From Armatimonadetes bacterium Uphvl-Ar2 (lineage in GTDB: Bacteria > Armatimonadota > Fimbriimonadia > Fimbriimonadales > Fimbriimonadaceae), in assembly GCA_002162095.1 (NCBI GenBank), contig CP021424.1, positions 2,294,001 to 2,358,000 on the forward strand: a stretch of DNA of 64,000 bases. Reading direction: 5' to 3'. Of this stretch, positions 55,681-64,000 are shown piece after piece (position 1 is the stretch's first letter; each line of letters begins with the position of its first letter). The position numbers and the translations under genes are program-made. The notes beneath the pieces are model-generated. The model saw nothing but the letters and a program-made list of their open reading frames with translations, searched no databases and was not told the origin of the DNA.

Positions 55681-56610
55681 TTACGGCTTGATCTCGACGA
55701 TTTGGCCCCAGGCATCGCCCAGTGCAGCCCGGAACAAACGGCCCTGGTAGTCCCCGATGAAGGCGTGCTTCTGGTCCCGCGAGATCAACACGGTATCGAG
55801 GCCGTCGGTGCCCGGGATGGTGAGGCGAGAATCGATCGTGTATTCCTCCCGCTCGATCAGGATGAGTTGGCGGTCGTAGGTCACGACGGCCAGGTGGGTG
55901 TTACCCACAAAGTCGGCGTCCTGCCCGCGCCCCGGCACGCTGACGTTAAAGGTCTTTCCATCCAGCAGGTTCCAGCCCAAGACCTGTTCGCCCATCGTCG
56001 AAGCCACCACCCAGTGTCCGCCGCGCTGGAACTTGACCCGCGTGGCTTGGCCTTCAAAATCGTTGGCCGGCACGGCGTTGCGCGAGCGCGTGGCGGCCCC
56101 GCGAATGCCCGCATCCGGCCCCACCGCCGCCACGTAGAGGCCATCGCTGCTCAGCGCCATATCGTAGGCGTCGCTCGGCATCTGGATGTGCACCACCGGG
56201 CTGCCCGGGCTCGGCCAGCGCCAGCTCTTCACGCGGTTGTCATAGCCCGAGGCATAAATCGTCCGGCCATCGGGGGAGATGCCGACGCCACTCAAGAAGC
56301 TCGTGCCACCCCGGATGCTGCCCAGCGCCCGGTTGCTCTCGCCATCCCATACACGGATGGTGCCGTCACCACTGCTGCTCACCAGGATCTTGCCGTCGCC
56401 GCTGTAGGCTAGGCCGGTGATGTGGTCCGTGTGCCCCCGGTGCGTGCGCAACAGGGTGCCCTCGGGCATCTTCCACACGCGGATGGCGTTGTCCCAGCCC
56501 GCGGAGGCAATCACCCGGCTGTCCGGGCGCTCGGCCAGGGAGGTAAGTCCGCCGGGGTGCGCCGCCGCACCTTGGAGCGCAAGAGCAAGAAGAGTGGTCG
56601 TCAAAGCCAT
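55681..56610 (-). CDS. Exported WD40-repeat beta-propeller protein
   Basis: A 309-aa protein with a signal peptide (MALTTTLLALALQGAAA) and WD40 repeats: 'SAGWDNAIRVWKM', 'HTDHITGLAYSGDGKILVSSSGDGTIRVWD', 'FLSGVGISPDGRTIYASGYDNRVKSW', and weaker later blades ('GLYVAAVGPDAG', 'QHAFIGDYQGRLFRA'-type). About six to seven blades are likely. It is probably a periplasmic or surface binding protein; partners are unknown. It lies 18 bp upstream of the ABC-F start on the same strand, which may be incidental. Confidence 0.8.
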   Translation of the reverse strand: MALTTTLLALALQGAAAHPGGLTSLAERPDSRVIASAGWDNAIRVWKMPEGTLLRTHRGHTDHITGLAYSGDGKILVSSSGDGTIRVWDGESNRALGSIRGGTSFLSGVGISPDGRTIYASGYDNRVKSWRWPSPGSPVVHIQMPSDAYDMALSSDGLYVAAVGPDAGIRGAATRSRNAVPANDFEGQATRVKFQRGGHWVVASTMGEQVLGWNLLDGKTFNVSVPGRGQDADFVGNTHLAVVTYDRQLILIEREEYTIDSRLTIPGTDGLDTVLISRDQKHAFIGDYQGRLFRAALGDAWGQIVEIKP

Positions 56611-56719
56611 ACGAGTTCAATGACGCGCCACCTTTCCCCGGGGTTTCCCCGAAAATCTAGAAGTCCTTGCCCTACGGAGCGCCGAGGCGAGCCGAGATTT
56701 GGGGCATAGTGAAATCCCC

Positions 56720-58174
56720 ATGGCGGATTTGCAAGATCGCGTGCCTCCTCATAACGAAGAAGCCGAGATGGCCGTCTTGGGCGCGATGATGCTGAGCGCC
56801 ACGGCGGTGCAAGAAGTCTCACAGGTGCTGGAGCCGCACCACTTCTATTTGCCGGTCCACCAAGAAATCTATGCGACGATGGTGGAACTGGTGCGCCGCC
56901 GCATGACGGTGGACCTGGTGACGATGCGCGACACTCTGATGTCCAATGGTCGGCTGGAGGACATCGGCGGGGTGTCGTATCTGGTGCGCCTAGTGGACGA
57001 CGTGCCGAGCGCGGCCAGCGCGGTGGACTACGCCCGCATCGTCCGCGACCGCTCGAAGCTGCGGCGCTTGCTGGAGGCCAGTGCCGAGATCCATAAGGTG
57101 GTTTTCGACCCCAATTCCAGCATCGACAAGAAGGTGGAGACGGCGGAGAAGCTGGTCTACGACCTCAAGGCCGGCGACCGGGCGGACTACTTCCAGCCGC
57201 TCAGCATGTTTGCCAACCGGTTCTTTGATGGCATCGAAGCTCTGATGTCCAACACCGGGGGCGTGGCGGGCCTGACGACGGGCTACCCGGACCTGGACCG
57301 TCTCACCACCGGTTTTAGTCCCGGCGACTTGGTGATTTTGGCCGCCCGACCGGCGATGGGGAAGACCTCTCTGGTGATGAACTTTGCCATGAACGTGGCC
57401 CGATCGGGCAACGGGGCGGTAGCGTGTTTTAACCTCGAAATGCCCGGGGAGCAACTGGTGCAGCGCCTCATCTCGATGCTTTCCACGGTGCCGATTGAAA
57501 GCATGCGTCGCACGGGCCTCTCCACCGAAAGCTACGACAAGATCATCGTGGCCGCCGAGCAACTGGTGAGCCTGCCGATCTTCATTGATGACACGTCTCA
57601 GCTGAGCGCACTGGACATGATCGCGCGGTGCCGCCGCCTGCAGATGGACCTGGATGACCGCGTGCGCCGCGACGAACTGGACCCCCAAGGCGGACGGCTG
57701 GCGCTGGTGATCGTGGACTATCTCCAGCTGATGCGTGCGCAGCGGGGCAGCGATAACCGGGTGCAGGAAGTTTCGGAGATTGCACGGGGCCTGAAGCTGA
57801 TGGCCCGTGAACTCCGCGTCCCCGTCATCGCCCTTTCTCAGCTCAGCCGCGAAGTAGAAAAGCGGCCCAACAAGCGCCCGCAACTCAGCGACTTGCGCGA
57901 ATCGGGCTCGATCGAAGCCGACGCCGACCTGGTGGCCTTCATTTACCGCGACGAGTACTATCGGCAGAAGGAGGAAGGGGGCGGCGACGACTTCCACGAA
58001 AACCCCGAGCACACCGAAGCCTCGGAAGTCATCATTGCCAAGCACCGTAATGGGGCGACCGGCACCGTGCTGCTGGGCTTCCAGCCCTCGCTGACGCGCT
58101 TCTGGAGCTTGGCGAACGAAGACAAGGAAGACTACTGGCGCAGCAAGCGACGTCAGAACTTCGCGGATGACTAG
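56720..58174 (+). CDS. dnaB: Replicative DNA helicase DnaB
   Basis: Hexameric 5'-3' helicase of the replisome. The 484-aa product starts MADLQDRVPPHNEEAEMAVL. N-terminal domain: 'EAEMAVLGAMMLS' and 'FYLPVHQEIYATMVEL'. The RecA-like domain has Walker A 'AARPAMGKTSLVMNFA' (about residues 209-218), 'FNLEMPGEQLVQRL', Walker B 'LVIVDYLQLMRA', 'IALSQLSREVEKRPNKRPQLSDLRESGSIEADAD'-type motif H4, and a C-terminal 'IIAKHRNGATGTVLLGF'. No intein. An upstream in-frame ATG at 56699 lacks family support. rplI, often adjacent, is absent. Confidence 0.96.
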   Translation: MADLQDRVPPHNEEAEMAVLGAMMLSATAVQEVSQVLEPHHFYLPVHQEIYATMVELVRRRMTVDLVTMRDTLMSNGRLEDIGGVSYLVRLVDDVPSAASAVDYARIVRDRSKLRRLLEASAEIHKVVFDPNSSIDKKVETAEKLVYDLKAGDRADYFQPLSMFANRFFDGIEALMSNTGGVAGLTTGYPDLDRLTTGFSPGDLVILAARPAMGKTSLVMNFAMNVARSGNGAVACFNLEMPGEQLVQRLISMLSTVPIESMRRTGLSTESYDKIIVAAEQLVSLPIFIDDTSQLSALDMIARCRRLQMDLDDRVRRDELDPQGGRLALVIVDYLQLMRAQRGSDNRVQEVSEIARGLKLMARELRVPVIALSQLSREVEKRPNKRPQLSDLRESGSIEADADLVAFIYRDEYYRQKEEGGGDDFHENPEHTEASEVIIAKHRNGATGTVLLGFQPSLTRFWSLANEDKEDYWRSKRRQNFADD

Positions 58175-58227
58175 GCATAGCCCGGGGCTTGCAACCCTAG
58201 AGGCATGCCGCCACGTCTTAACTAAAC

Positions 58228-59094
58228 GTGAAGGCCCTCAAGCAACTGGGGATGTTTATCATCGCGGCCGCCGTTGGGGCTGGCGCGTACTACTTGATTA
58301 GCCAACCGGGGGGAATCAACTCGGTTTCGCAACAGCTGAAGCCCAAGAAGACGGTGGAGGTGCCCGCCGGCACCGACGTCAAGCTCGTGCTGGCGACGCC
58401 TCTGGAATCGGGTGGCAGCAAGCCGGGCGACGAAGTGAAGTTCCTGCTGATTGAGGACCTCAAGACGGCCGCTGGCGACGTGGTGGCCAAGCAGGGCACG
58501 CTGGTGGAGGGCACGGTGAAGGAAAGCCGCGCGGGAAGCGTGATGGGCACGCTAACGAACCGCCCGGCGCGCCTGGTGGTGAGCCTGGAGCCGCTCCCCG
58601 CCCTCGATGGCACCCTCATCAACCTGGAGGGTCTGAAGCCGCAGGAGTTTGAGTTCACGCTTTCCAACACCGACATCAAGAACGCGGCCGCGAACCTGGA
58701 AGCCCTGTGGCGCGACCCGGAAAAGCAAGAGGCGTTGAAGAAGCTGAGCGAGACCCTGAAGGCTGGGAAACTGCCCGAAGGCAAGGAACTTGACCAATTG
58801 GCCGACCTGCTGGGCCTGGAAGACACCAAGGCCGCCATCAATGGCGCGCAACAAGGCCAAGCGGGCCTGGAAGAGACTTTCCGCGCCATTCAGCAAGGCA
58901 ACGTGGCGGCGCTGGGCAATGTAGATCTGGCCCTGGCGCTGGGCGCGATTGGCGAGCTCGAAGGCCTTGCTAATGGGGTTGATCGCACCATTCGCGGCAT
59001 GGTGAAGGGGCGCAATATTGAGGCACTCCCCGGCACGACTTTGGAACTCAAAACGGAAACGGACGCAAAGGTCACAATTCGTCCGGCCAACTGA
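58228..59094 (+). CDS. Membrane-anchored protein of unknown function
   Basis: The 288-aa product starts at GTG 58228 with one N-terminal transmembrane helix or uncleaved signal (about residues 8-25). The next region (about 40-130) is a beta-rich domain: 'VEVPAGTDVKLVLATPLESGGSKPGDEVKFLL' and 'VVAKQGTLVEGTVKESRAG', which resembles exported proteins with a PEGA/'GT.V' barrel-like pattern; the call is weak. A long helical part with Leu/Glu/Lys repeats follows ('EALKKLSETLKAGKLPEGKEL'). Function not recognised. It lies between dnaB and carA, 53 and 41 bp away. Confidence 0.65.
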   Translation: MKALKQLGMFIIAAAVGAGAYYLISQPGGINSVSQQLKPKKTVEVPAGTDVKLVLATPLESGGSKPGDEVKFLLIEDLKTAAGDVVAKQGTLVEGTVKESRAGSVMGTLTNRPARLVVSLEPLPALDGTLINLEGLKPQEFEFTLSNTDIKNAAANLEALWRDPEKQEALKKLSETLKAGKLPEGKELDQLADLLGLEDTKAAINGAQQGQAGLEETFRAIQQGNVAALGNVDLALALGAIGELEGLANGVDRTIRGMVKGRNIEALPGTTLELKTETDAKVTIRPAN

Positions 59095-59135
59095 CCACAC
59101 CTGGCCCCGGCGAAGGGGTATGGTCCGGTTCTGAA

Positions 59136-60236
59136 GTGGAAGCGTGGCTCGTTCTTCAGGATGGTTCCCGGTGGCCGGGGCAGGCGCTCGGCGCCCCCGG
59201 AATGGCCTTTGGTGAGCTGGTTTTCAACACCGGCATGACCGGTTACCAAGAAGTTCTGAGCGACCCCTCTTACGCCGGGCAGATTGTCCTCTTCACCTAT
59301 CCGCTGATCGGCAACTACGGCATCAACGACGACGATTTTGAGTCGGATCGCGTGCAACCGAGTGCCGTCGTGGTGCGCCAGGCGTGCGAACACCCTAGCA
59401 ATTGGCGATCGCGCAAGAGCCTGGATCAGTTCCTAAAGGATCGAGGCGTTACCAGCATCCAGGGCGTGGACACCCGGGCCGTGACTCAGCGCATTCGAGG
59501 TGAGGGCGTGACCAACGCGGTGATTACCCACGGCGACCCGGACGAAGCCTTTGCTGCCCTGCAGGCCCGCCCCAGCTACGACGAAACGGATTTTGTGCCG
59601 CTGGTCAGCACCAAGGCGCCCTACGCGTGGGGCTACTCGGGCAAGGAGCACCTCTTCAACCCCGAGGGCGATTACCGTGCCACCGTGGCCGTGCTGGACT
59701 GCGGCGTAAAGTGGAACATCCTTCGTCGCTTTGCGGCGGTGGGGGTGCGCACCGTGGTGCTCCCGCACAGTGCCACCGCAGCGGAGGTCTTGGCGTGGAA
59801 CCCCGACGGGGTGCTGCTAAGCCCTGGCCCGGGTGACCCGGCGCGTTTGCCCGGCCCGGTGGCGTGTGTTCGTGATCTGCTGGGGAACATCCCGATCCTC
59901 GGCATCTGCCTGGGCAACCAGTTGCTGTGCCAGGCGGTGGGCGGCACCACGTACAAGATGCCGTTTGGGCACCGAGGCGCTAACCACCCCGTGAAGGACC
60001 TTGACCTGGGCACCGTCACCATCACCAGCCAGAACCACGGCTACGCGATTGACCCGGCGACCCTGGAAGGCACTGGGGCCCGCGTGACGCAACTGAACCT
60101 GAACGACGGTACCGTGGAAGGGATTGAGGTGAAGGAAGCCCGCGCCTTCAGCATCCAGTACCACCCGGAAGCCGCGCCCGGCCCGTGGGATGCCCGGCCC
60201 TACTTCGCCAAGTTCGTCCAGTCTTTGCGCTCGTAA
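59136..60236 (+). CDS. carA: Carbamoyl-phosphate synthase, small (glutaminase) subunit
   Basis: Hydrolyses glutamine and passes ammonia to CarB for pyrimidine and arginine synthesis. The 366-aa product (GTG 59136) has the N-terminal 'LVLQDGSRWPGQALGAPG.A.GELVFNTGMTGYQEVLSDPSYAGQIV'-type domain and the class-I glutaminase domain: 'LLSPGPGDP', the catalytic Cys in 'ILGICLGNQLL' (about residue 257), and His-Glu in 'SIQYHPEAAPGP' (about 341-343). It is convergent with the next gene (3 bp between stops). The partner carB half lies just beyond on the opposite strand, so the two are not one operon. Confidence 0.96.
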   Translation: MEAWLVLQDGSRWPGQALGAPGMAFGELVFNTGMTGYQEVLSDPSYAGQIVLFTYPLIGNYGINDDDFESDRVQPSAVVVRQACEHPSNWRSRKSLDQFLKDRGVTSIQGVDTRAVTQRIRGEGVTNAVITHGDPDEAFAALQARPSYDETDFVPLVSTKAPYAWGYSGKEHLFNPEGDYRATVAVLDCGVKWNILRRFAAVGVRTVVLPHSATAAEVLAWNPDGVLLSPGPGDPARLPGPVACVRDLLGNIPILGICLGNQLLCQAVGGTTYKMPFGHRGANHPVKDLDLGTVTITSQNHGYAIDPATLEGTGARVTQLNLNDGTVEGIEVKEARAFSIQYHPEAAPGPWDARPYFAKFVQSLRS

Positions 60237-60239
60237 GCG

Positions 60240-61172
60240 CTAGCCCGCGCGACCGACGTAGCTCACGTTGCCATTCGCAACGCGGAACCGCAGGTTGGGG
60301 CCGAAGTTGAGCACGACCTCGCCTTGGTTTCGTTGCACCGACCGCAGGGTTTCGCCCACCGGAACATCCGCCAAGAATCGGGCTTGCTCCAGCGTAGGAG
60401 TTGCGGCCGAAAACGCCTGCTGGCACCACTGGTCGATCTGCCGGAGATCGAGGTCACCGCGAGTTTCCGAGCGTTCGGTGGGCGTGCCGTTGCGAACGCG
60501 CCAGCGAATCTGCAGACTCGGGGCGCCCAGTTGCGGGGAGGTCCGGAAGGAGCGGAGTGGCTCCATCGTGTTGGCCACCATCACTTCATCCTCCACTTGC
60601 ACAAAGTTGCGCACGTGGCCCCGCACCCACACGCCCTCGTAGCGAGCCGTCACCGCATAGGTTTCGCCTTGCGGGCGAACCCAAATGAGGCGATAGGGCA
60701 TCCGCATGGTGTCCCGCGAGGTCAGCGGAGCGGCAATGAGCCAGGCATTGTCCGGGAGGGCATAGCCGAGGGGCTCGGCCTGGAAAATCCAGTTAAATTC
60801 GCTCGGCAAATTGCCTCGCCGGCCATCGGCTTGGATGAGGGCGAGGCGGGAGGCCGCCCCCATTTGAATGGCCACCAGTCGCTCGCTTCCCCGGGTGCGC
60901 ACCGTGGCGGAGATGTTCTGGTAGTAGTCCGCCGGAATCTGCCCGCCGCCCAGCGCTTGCCGGAAGGGCATGAGAACCTGATTGGCTTGCTCGCTCGTCG
61001 TGGCTTGACTGTTCTCAATGCTGCGGATGGCGATTTCCATCGCCCGGGCAATGGCCGGGTCCGGGCTTTCCACCGGAGCATCCGCGCGGCGTTGCTCGAA
61101 CGCCTGCACAAAATCCTCGACCGGAGTTCCGGGAACGAGGGCAGCACTAAAGAGAAGGAGCGAGTTGATCAT
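60240..61172 (-). CDS. Exported protein of unknown function
   Basis: A 310-aa protein with a short signal peptide (MINSLLLFSAALVPG). Helical N-terminal half ('MEIAIRSIENSQATTSEQANQVLMPFRQALGGG') and a beta-rich C-terminal half ('YRLIWVRPQGETYAVTARYEG', 'EVVLNFGPNLRFRVANGNVSYVGRAG'). I do not recognise it. The gene starts 6 bp after the carB stop on the same strand, a tight spacing that suggests co-transcription but no obvious functional link. Confidence 0.65.
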   Translation of the reverse strand: MINSLLLFSAALVPGTPVEDFVQAFEQRRADAPVESPDPAIARAMEIAIRSIENSQATTSEQANQVLMPFRQALGGGQIPADYYQNISATVRTRGSERLVAIQMGAASRLALIQADGRRGNLPSEFNWIFQAEPLGYALPDNAWLIAAPLTSRDTMRMPYRLIWVRPQGETYAVTARYEGVWVRGHVRNFVQVEDEVMVANTMEPLRSFRTSPQLGAPSLQIRWRVRNGTPTERSETRGDLDLRQIDQWCQQAFSAATPTLEQARFLADVPVGETLRSVQRNQGEVVLNFGPNLRFRVANGNVSYVGRAG

Positions 61173-61178
61173 GCGGGG

Positions 61179-62828
61179 TTAGTTCGCGGGGGTTTTGGGC
61201 TGCACGAAGTCGCTCGACCCCGCCACCGTCGCGTAAAAGTAGGGCGTGGCGGATTCAAACTCGGCCGCGCACGTATCCACCATCTTGTAGGCAAACATAC
61301 CCTCAAAAGTGGCCAATTTCCCGGAGACAGCCTCTCCGCCTTGGGTCAAGTCAAGAATCGCGGTGGGGCTGTATCCCATGCGCAAAGCCTCCTCTAAGAG
61401 ATTCTCGGTGGCTCCGGCCCCCGCTTGCACCAGGGCCTGCTCCATGCGGACCATCGCTTCGATCTTCTCCAGGAACCACAGGTCTACGCGGCTCAGGCGG
61501 CGCACTTCGGCCACCGTCCAGCTTCGGCGCAGGGCTTCGGCCAGTGCCCATAGGCGCTCGTCCGTCGGTTGGCGCACCGCGGTCTTGAGATCATCATCCG
61601 CCAACGTGCTCATGCCGTCATGCCGGAGATCGCGTTGCTTCACTTCCAACCCGCGAATGGCCTTGAGCAATGCCGCTTCAAAAGTGCGGTCAATGGCCAT
61701 CACTTCGCCGGTGGCCTTCATCTGGGTGCTTAGTCCACGGTCGCCGGAGGCGAACTTGTCAAACGGCCAGCGCGGAATCTTGACCACGCAGTAGTCCAGC
61801 GCGGGTTCAAAACACGCCTTGGTGGTCTTGGTGACGCTGTTCTCAATCTCGTCTAGCGTGTGCCCGATGGCAATCTTCGCCGAGACCCGCGCAATGGGGT
61901 AGCCGGTGGCCTTGCTGGCCAGCGCCGACGAGCGCGACACGCGCGGGTTGACTTCGATGACGTAGTAGTCGAAGGAATCCGGGTTCACTGCGAGTTGCAC
62001 GTTGCACCCCCCTTGGATGCCCAGGGCATCAATGATGCGAAGGGAAGCCGTGCGCAGCAGGTGGTATTCCACGTCGCTCAGGGTCTGGCTCGGGGCCACC
62101 ACGATGCTGTCGCCGGTATGGACACCCATCGGGTCCAGGTTCTCCATGTTGCAGATGGTGATGACGTTGCCCAGGCGGTCGCGCATGACCTCATACTCGA
62201 CCTCCTTCCAACCCAGCAGACTGCGTTCGATCATCAATTGGCTGCGCATGGAGAGCTTGAGGCCCTTGCGGCCAATCTCCCAGAGTTCGTCACGGGTCGT
62301 GGCCACACCACCGCCGGTGCCGCCCAGGGTGTAAGCGGGCCGCACAATGCAGGGATAGGGCACGACATCGAGGATGGCCTGCAGGTCGGCTTCGCTCTCC
62401 ACAATCCAGCTCTCGGGTACGGGCTCGCGGAGTTCGCGCATCAGAGAGCGGAAGAGTTCGCGGTCTTCCGCCTTCTGGATGGCCTCCAGCGGCGTGCCGA
62501 GGAGCTTGACGTTGTACTTTTCTAGGATGCCCAACTGCGCAAGCTGGCTGGCGAGGTTGAGGCCGGTTTGGCCGCCCAAAGTGGGGAGGAGGCCGTCGGG
62601 GCGCTCCCGGGCAATCACGCGCTCGCAGAATTCGGGGGTCAGCGGCTCGATGTAAACGCGGTCCGCCGTTTCCAGGTCCGTCATGATCGTGGCGGGGTTG
62701 GAATTGATGAGAACGACTTCGTAGCCCTCTTCGCGGAGGCTTTTGCAGGCTTGCGTGCCCGCGTAGTCGAACTCGGCGGCCTGTCCGATGATGATAGGTC
62801 CGCTCCCGATCACGAGGATTTTACGCAT
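61179..62828 (-). CDS. carB: Carbamoyl-phosphate synthase large subunit, N-terminal half only
   Basis: The 549-aa product covers only the first half of CarB. It starts [20 protein letters not shown] (ATG 62828), with 'GGQTGLNLA', the ATP-grasp core '[19 protein letters not shown]', '[24 protein letters not shown]' and the oligomerisation domain ending '[10 protein letters not shown]'. It then stops cleanly after a short tail. The second ATP-grasp half and the allosteric domain are absent, and the next gene is unrelated. Split CarB is known in Aquifex and Methanocaldococcus. The C-terminal half must be elsewhere for function. No homopolymer repair extends it. Confidence 0.92.
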   Translation of the reverse strand: MRKILVIGSGPIIIGQAAEFDYAGTQACKSLREEGYEVVLINSNPATIMTDLETADRVYIEPLTPEFCERVIARERPDGLLPTLGGQTGLNLASQLAQLGILEKYNVKLLGTPLEAIQKAEDRELFRSLMRELREPVPESWIVESEADLQAILDVVPYPCIVRPAYTLGGTGGGVATTRDELWEIGRKGLKLSMRSQLMIERSLLGWKEVEYEVMRDRLGNVITICNMENLDPMGVHTGDSIVVAPSQTLSDVEYHLLRTASLRIIDALGIQGGCNVQLAVNPDSFDYYVIEVNPRVSRSSALASKATGYPIARVSAKIAIGHTLDEIENSVTKTTKACFEPALDYCVVKIPRWPFDKFASGDRGLSTQMKATGEVMAIDRTFEAALLKAIRGLEVKQRDLRHDGMSTLADDDLKTAVRQPTDERLWALAEALRRSWTVAEVRRLSRVDLWFLEKIEAMVRMEQALVQAGAGATENLLEEALRMGYSPTAILDLTQGGEAVSGKLATFEGMFAYKMVDTCAAEFESATPYFYATVAGSSDFVQPKTPAN

Positions 62829-62938
62829 GGGGTTCGGACCTTGTTTTACCGCCCCGGGGGCAAGCGTTCGGGTTTGACCTAGAACCGCGGAACTGGCATT
62901 TTTCAAACTCGTATTGAAGTCTTCACCAGAGAGGGGGG

Positions 62939-62944
62939 TAACGT
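62939..62944 (+). promoter_or_regulatory. -10 box of a leaderless TolB-like gene
   Basis: TAACGT lies exactly 6 nt before the GTG at 62951. Confidence 0.4.
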
Positions 62945-62950
62945 TTTGGT

Positions 62951-63799
62951 GTGAAGAACCTACTCTTACCCATCGCCATACTCAGCGGAACCGTGGTCAT
63001 GTTTGGTTGTGGGGGTAGCGGCGCATCCGGGCCCGTCGGGACGGAACTGCTATTCACGCGGGGAACCCAAGAGTTGGTGGCCCGGAATGACCTTAGCGGA
63101 GCGATCCGGCAGGTGTATCAAGTCACCGTTGGCACTTTACGCTATCCGCGTCGAAGCCCCGATGGAACCGAGATTCTCTTGGGCACCGGCACGAGTTTGA
63201 TCGTCATCAACAGCGACGGATTGGGGGCCATTACCATCCCCAATCACAAAGCCGGTGACTGGAATGCGGATGGCACCAAGATCTTTGCGATTAGCAGCAC
63301 CAACCAGCTCGTCAGCATGAACCCTGACGGCACGGGCATTTCTGCAAGCCTGTTCGACGGGTCCGGCGGAGGCGGCATGGTGGACCTCGATGTGAACGGG
63401 GCGGGCACGAAGATCGCCTTCACGTCCATTCCCAATGGGTGGATCCAAATCAAGACGATTGATCCCGATGGCTCCAATGTGAGCGCGGCGCTGACGGCGC
63501 TTTCGGGTGAAGCGAACCTTGAACCCCGCTGGAATGCCGATGGCACCAAATTGGTCTACACCCGGCAAGTGGGCGGTTTGCGCGATCTGTGGTCGATGAA
63601 CGCCGACGGCACGGGCAAAGTCCAGCTCACCAACACTACGGAAGATGAGTTCGCACCATTGTTCCGCAGTGATAACTCGATTGCTTATACGCGCATCTCA
63701 GGCAATCGCCAGGTGTGGACGATGAACGAAGACGGCACGGGACAAGCGGTGCTGGAAGCCTCGCCGGGCGAAGACTTGGCGTTCCCAGACGGACCGTAA
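62951..63799 (+). CDS. TolB-like beta-propeller lipoprotein
   Basis: A 282-aa protein from GTG 62951. The signal peptide has a lipobox (MFGC, Cys near residue 20). The mature part is a series of PD40/TolB-type blades: '[13 protein letters not shown]', '[15 protein letters not shown]', '[17 protein letters not shown]', with paired strands '[10 protein letters not shown]' and '[10 protein letters not shown]'. About six blades are visible. Such proteins are usually periplasmic interaction modules; tol/pal genes are not adjacent. A strong bidirectional terminator follows. Confidence 0.82.
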   Translation: MKNLLLPIAILSGTVVMFGCGGSGASGPVGTELLFTRGTQELVARNDLSGAIRQVYQVTVGTLRYPRRSPDGTEILLGTGTSLIVINSDGLGAITIPNHKAGDWNADGTKIFAISSTNQLVSMNPDGTGISASLFDGSGGGGMVDLDVNGAGTKIAFTSIPNGWIQIKTIDPDGSNVSAALTALSGEANLEPRWNADGTKLVYTRQVGGLRDLWSMNADGTGKVQLTNTTEDEFAPLFRSDNSIAYTRISGNRQVWTMNEDGTGQAVLEASPGEDLAFPDGP

Positions 63800-63810
63800 T
63801 TCCAGACACA

Positions 63811-63855
63811 AAGGAAGCCCCCTCATCCCGATCGGGAAAAGGGGGCTTCTCCTTG
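63811..63855. terminator. Bidirectional terminator
   Basis: AAGCCCCC and GGGGGCTT enclose a short inner stem, with TCTCCTT downstream and an A-rich flank on the left. It lies between two convergent genes. Confidence 0.8.
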
Positions 63856-63867
63856 CCTAAATCCAGA

Positions 63868-64000
63868 TCAGGCGAAAGGGAAGGTCGGCAGGGTGCGCGC
63901 GATCGGCTTGTCTTCGCGGTAGCCCAGCGCGTATTCGGCCTGCATGATCGTGTGAATCTCGTGCGTGCCTTCGTAGATCATTGCCCCGCGTGAGTTGCGG
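63868..64000 (-). CDS. Acyl-CoA dehydrogenase family protein, C-terminal end (partial)
   Basis: The visible 44 codons read back from the stop TGA at 63868-63870. They give 'RNSRGAMIYEGTHEIHTIMQ' followed by 'AEYALGYREDKPIA' and a short tail ending TFPFA. The 'YEGTHEIHT' motif is the flavin/substrate-pocket signature near the C-terminus of acyl-CoA dehydrogenases; its spacing and 'GYREDKPIARTLP' resemble glutaryl-CoA dehydrogenases. The rest of the gene, including the catalytic Glu, lies beyond the window. Confidence 0.85.
   Translation of the reverse strand, partial: RNSRGAMIYEGTHEIHTIMQAEYALGYREDKPIARTLPTFPFA

Overview
The window is a chromosomal stretch of a GC-rich free-living bacterium, carrying mostly housekeeping genes plus one AT-richer accessory block. 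A PEP-CTERM protein, many Sec and lipoprotein signals, DUF1800, split GcvPA/GcvPB, HspR/HAIR and CIRCE-type heat-shock control, and dispersed ribosomal genes fit Armatimonadota (Fimbriimonadia-like). That assignment is an inference from gene style, because no rRNA is present. No tRNA, rRNA, CRISPR array, transposase or phage gene was seen.

Layout. 1-2.4 kb: the end of a hypothetical gene, a VOC protein and lepB. 2.4-3.5 kb: rplS and trmD. 3.5-7.5 kb: a glycine-cleavage block (gcvH, gcvPA, gcvPB, and a lipoate ligase-like gene that could charge GcvH). 7.5-8.6 kb: a lipoprotein. 8.6-13.76 kb: three tandem copies of an unrecognised two-gene cassette of secreted proteins, the most novel part of the window. 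13.8-17.1 kb: a principal-type sigma factor (frameshifted), a cysteine desulfurase and sucD. 17.2-18.6 kb: hisB-hisA. 18.6-19.4 kb: two duplicated small membrane proteins. 19.5-28.4 kb: rpoB-rpoC. 28.5-35.0 kb: a hydrolase, DUF418, dnaJ-hspR under a HAIR-like operator, an HDOD protein and an EF-G-2-like GTPase. 35.1-41.3 kb: lipoproteins, ispG, an L,D-transpeptidase, a nitrilase, a GNAT, ispH and folB. 41.4-44.7 kb: nusA-ylxR-infB behind a possible attenuator. 44.9-50.2 kb: a PEP-CTERM protein, a PhoD-like phosphatase, rplJ-rplL and an acyltransferase. 50.2-52.2 kb: groS-groL with a CIRCE-like site. 52.3-64 kb: DUF1800, an ABC-F ATPase, WD40 and TolB-like proteins, dnaB, carA, the N-terminal half of a split carB, and the end of an acyl-CoA dehydrogenase.

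Three patterns cut across the annotation. (1) About a dozen genes carry a TANNNT-like -10 box exactly 6 nt before the start codon, which predicts leaderless mRNAs. (2) Six loci carry single-base deletions, almost all in short G or C runs; each would be repaired by one added base, and one such base would repair two convergent genes at once. This points to residual sequencing error rather than pseudogenes. (3) The tandem cassettes share nearly identical promoter and terminator modules, including an inverted repeat and a G tract of 8-10 bases, while the mature proteins have diverged strongly. They look like a diversifying secreted two-protein family.
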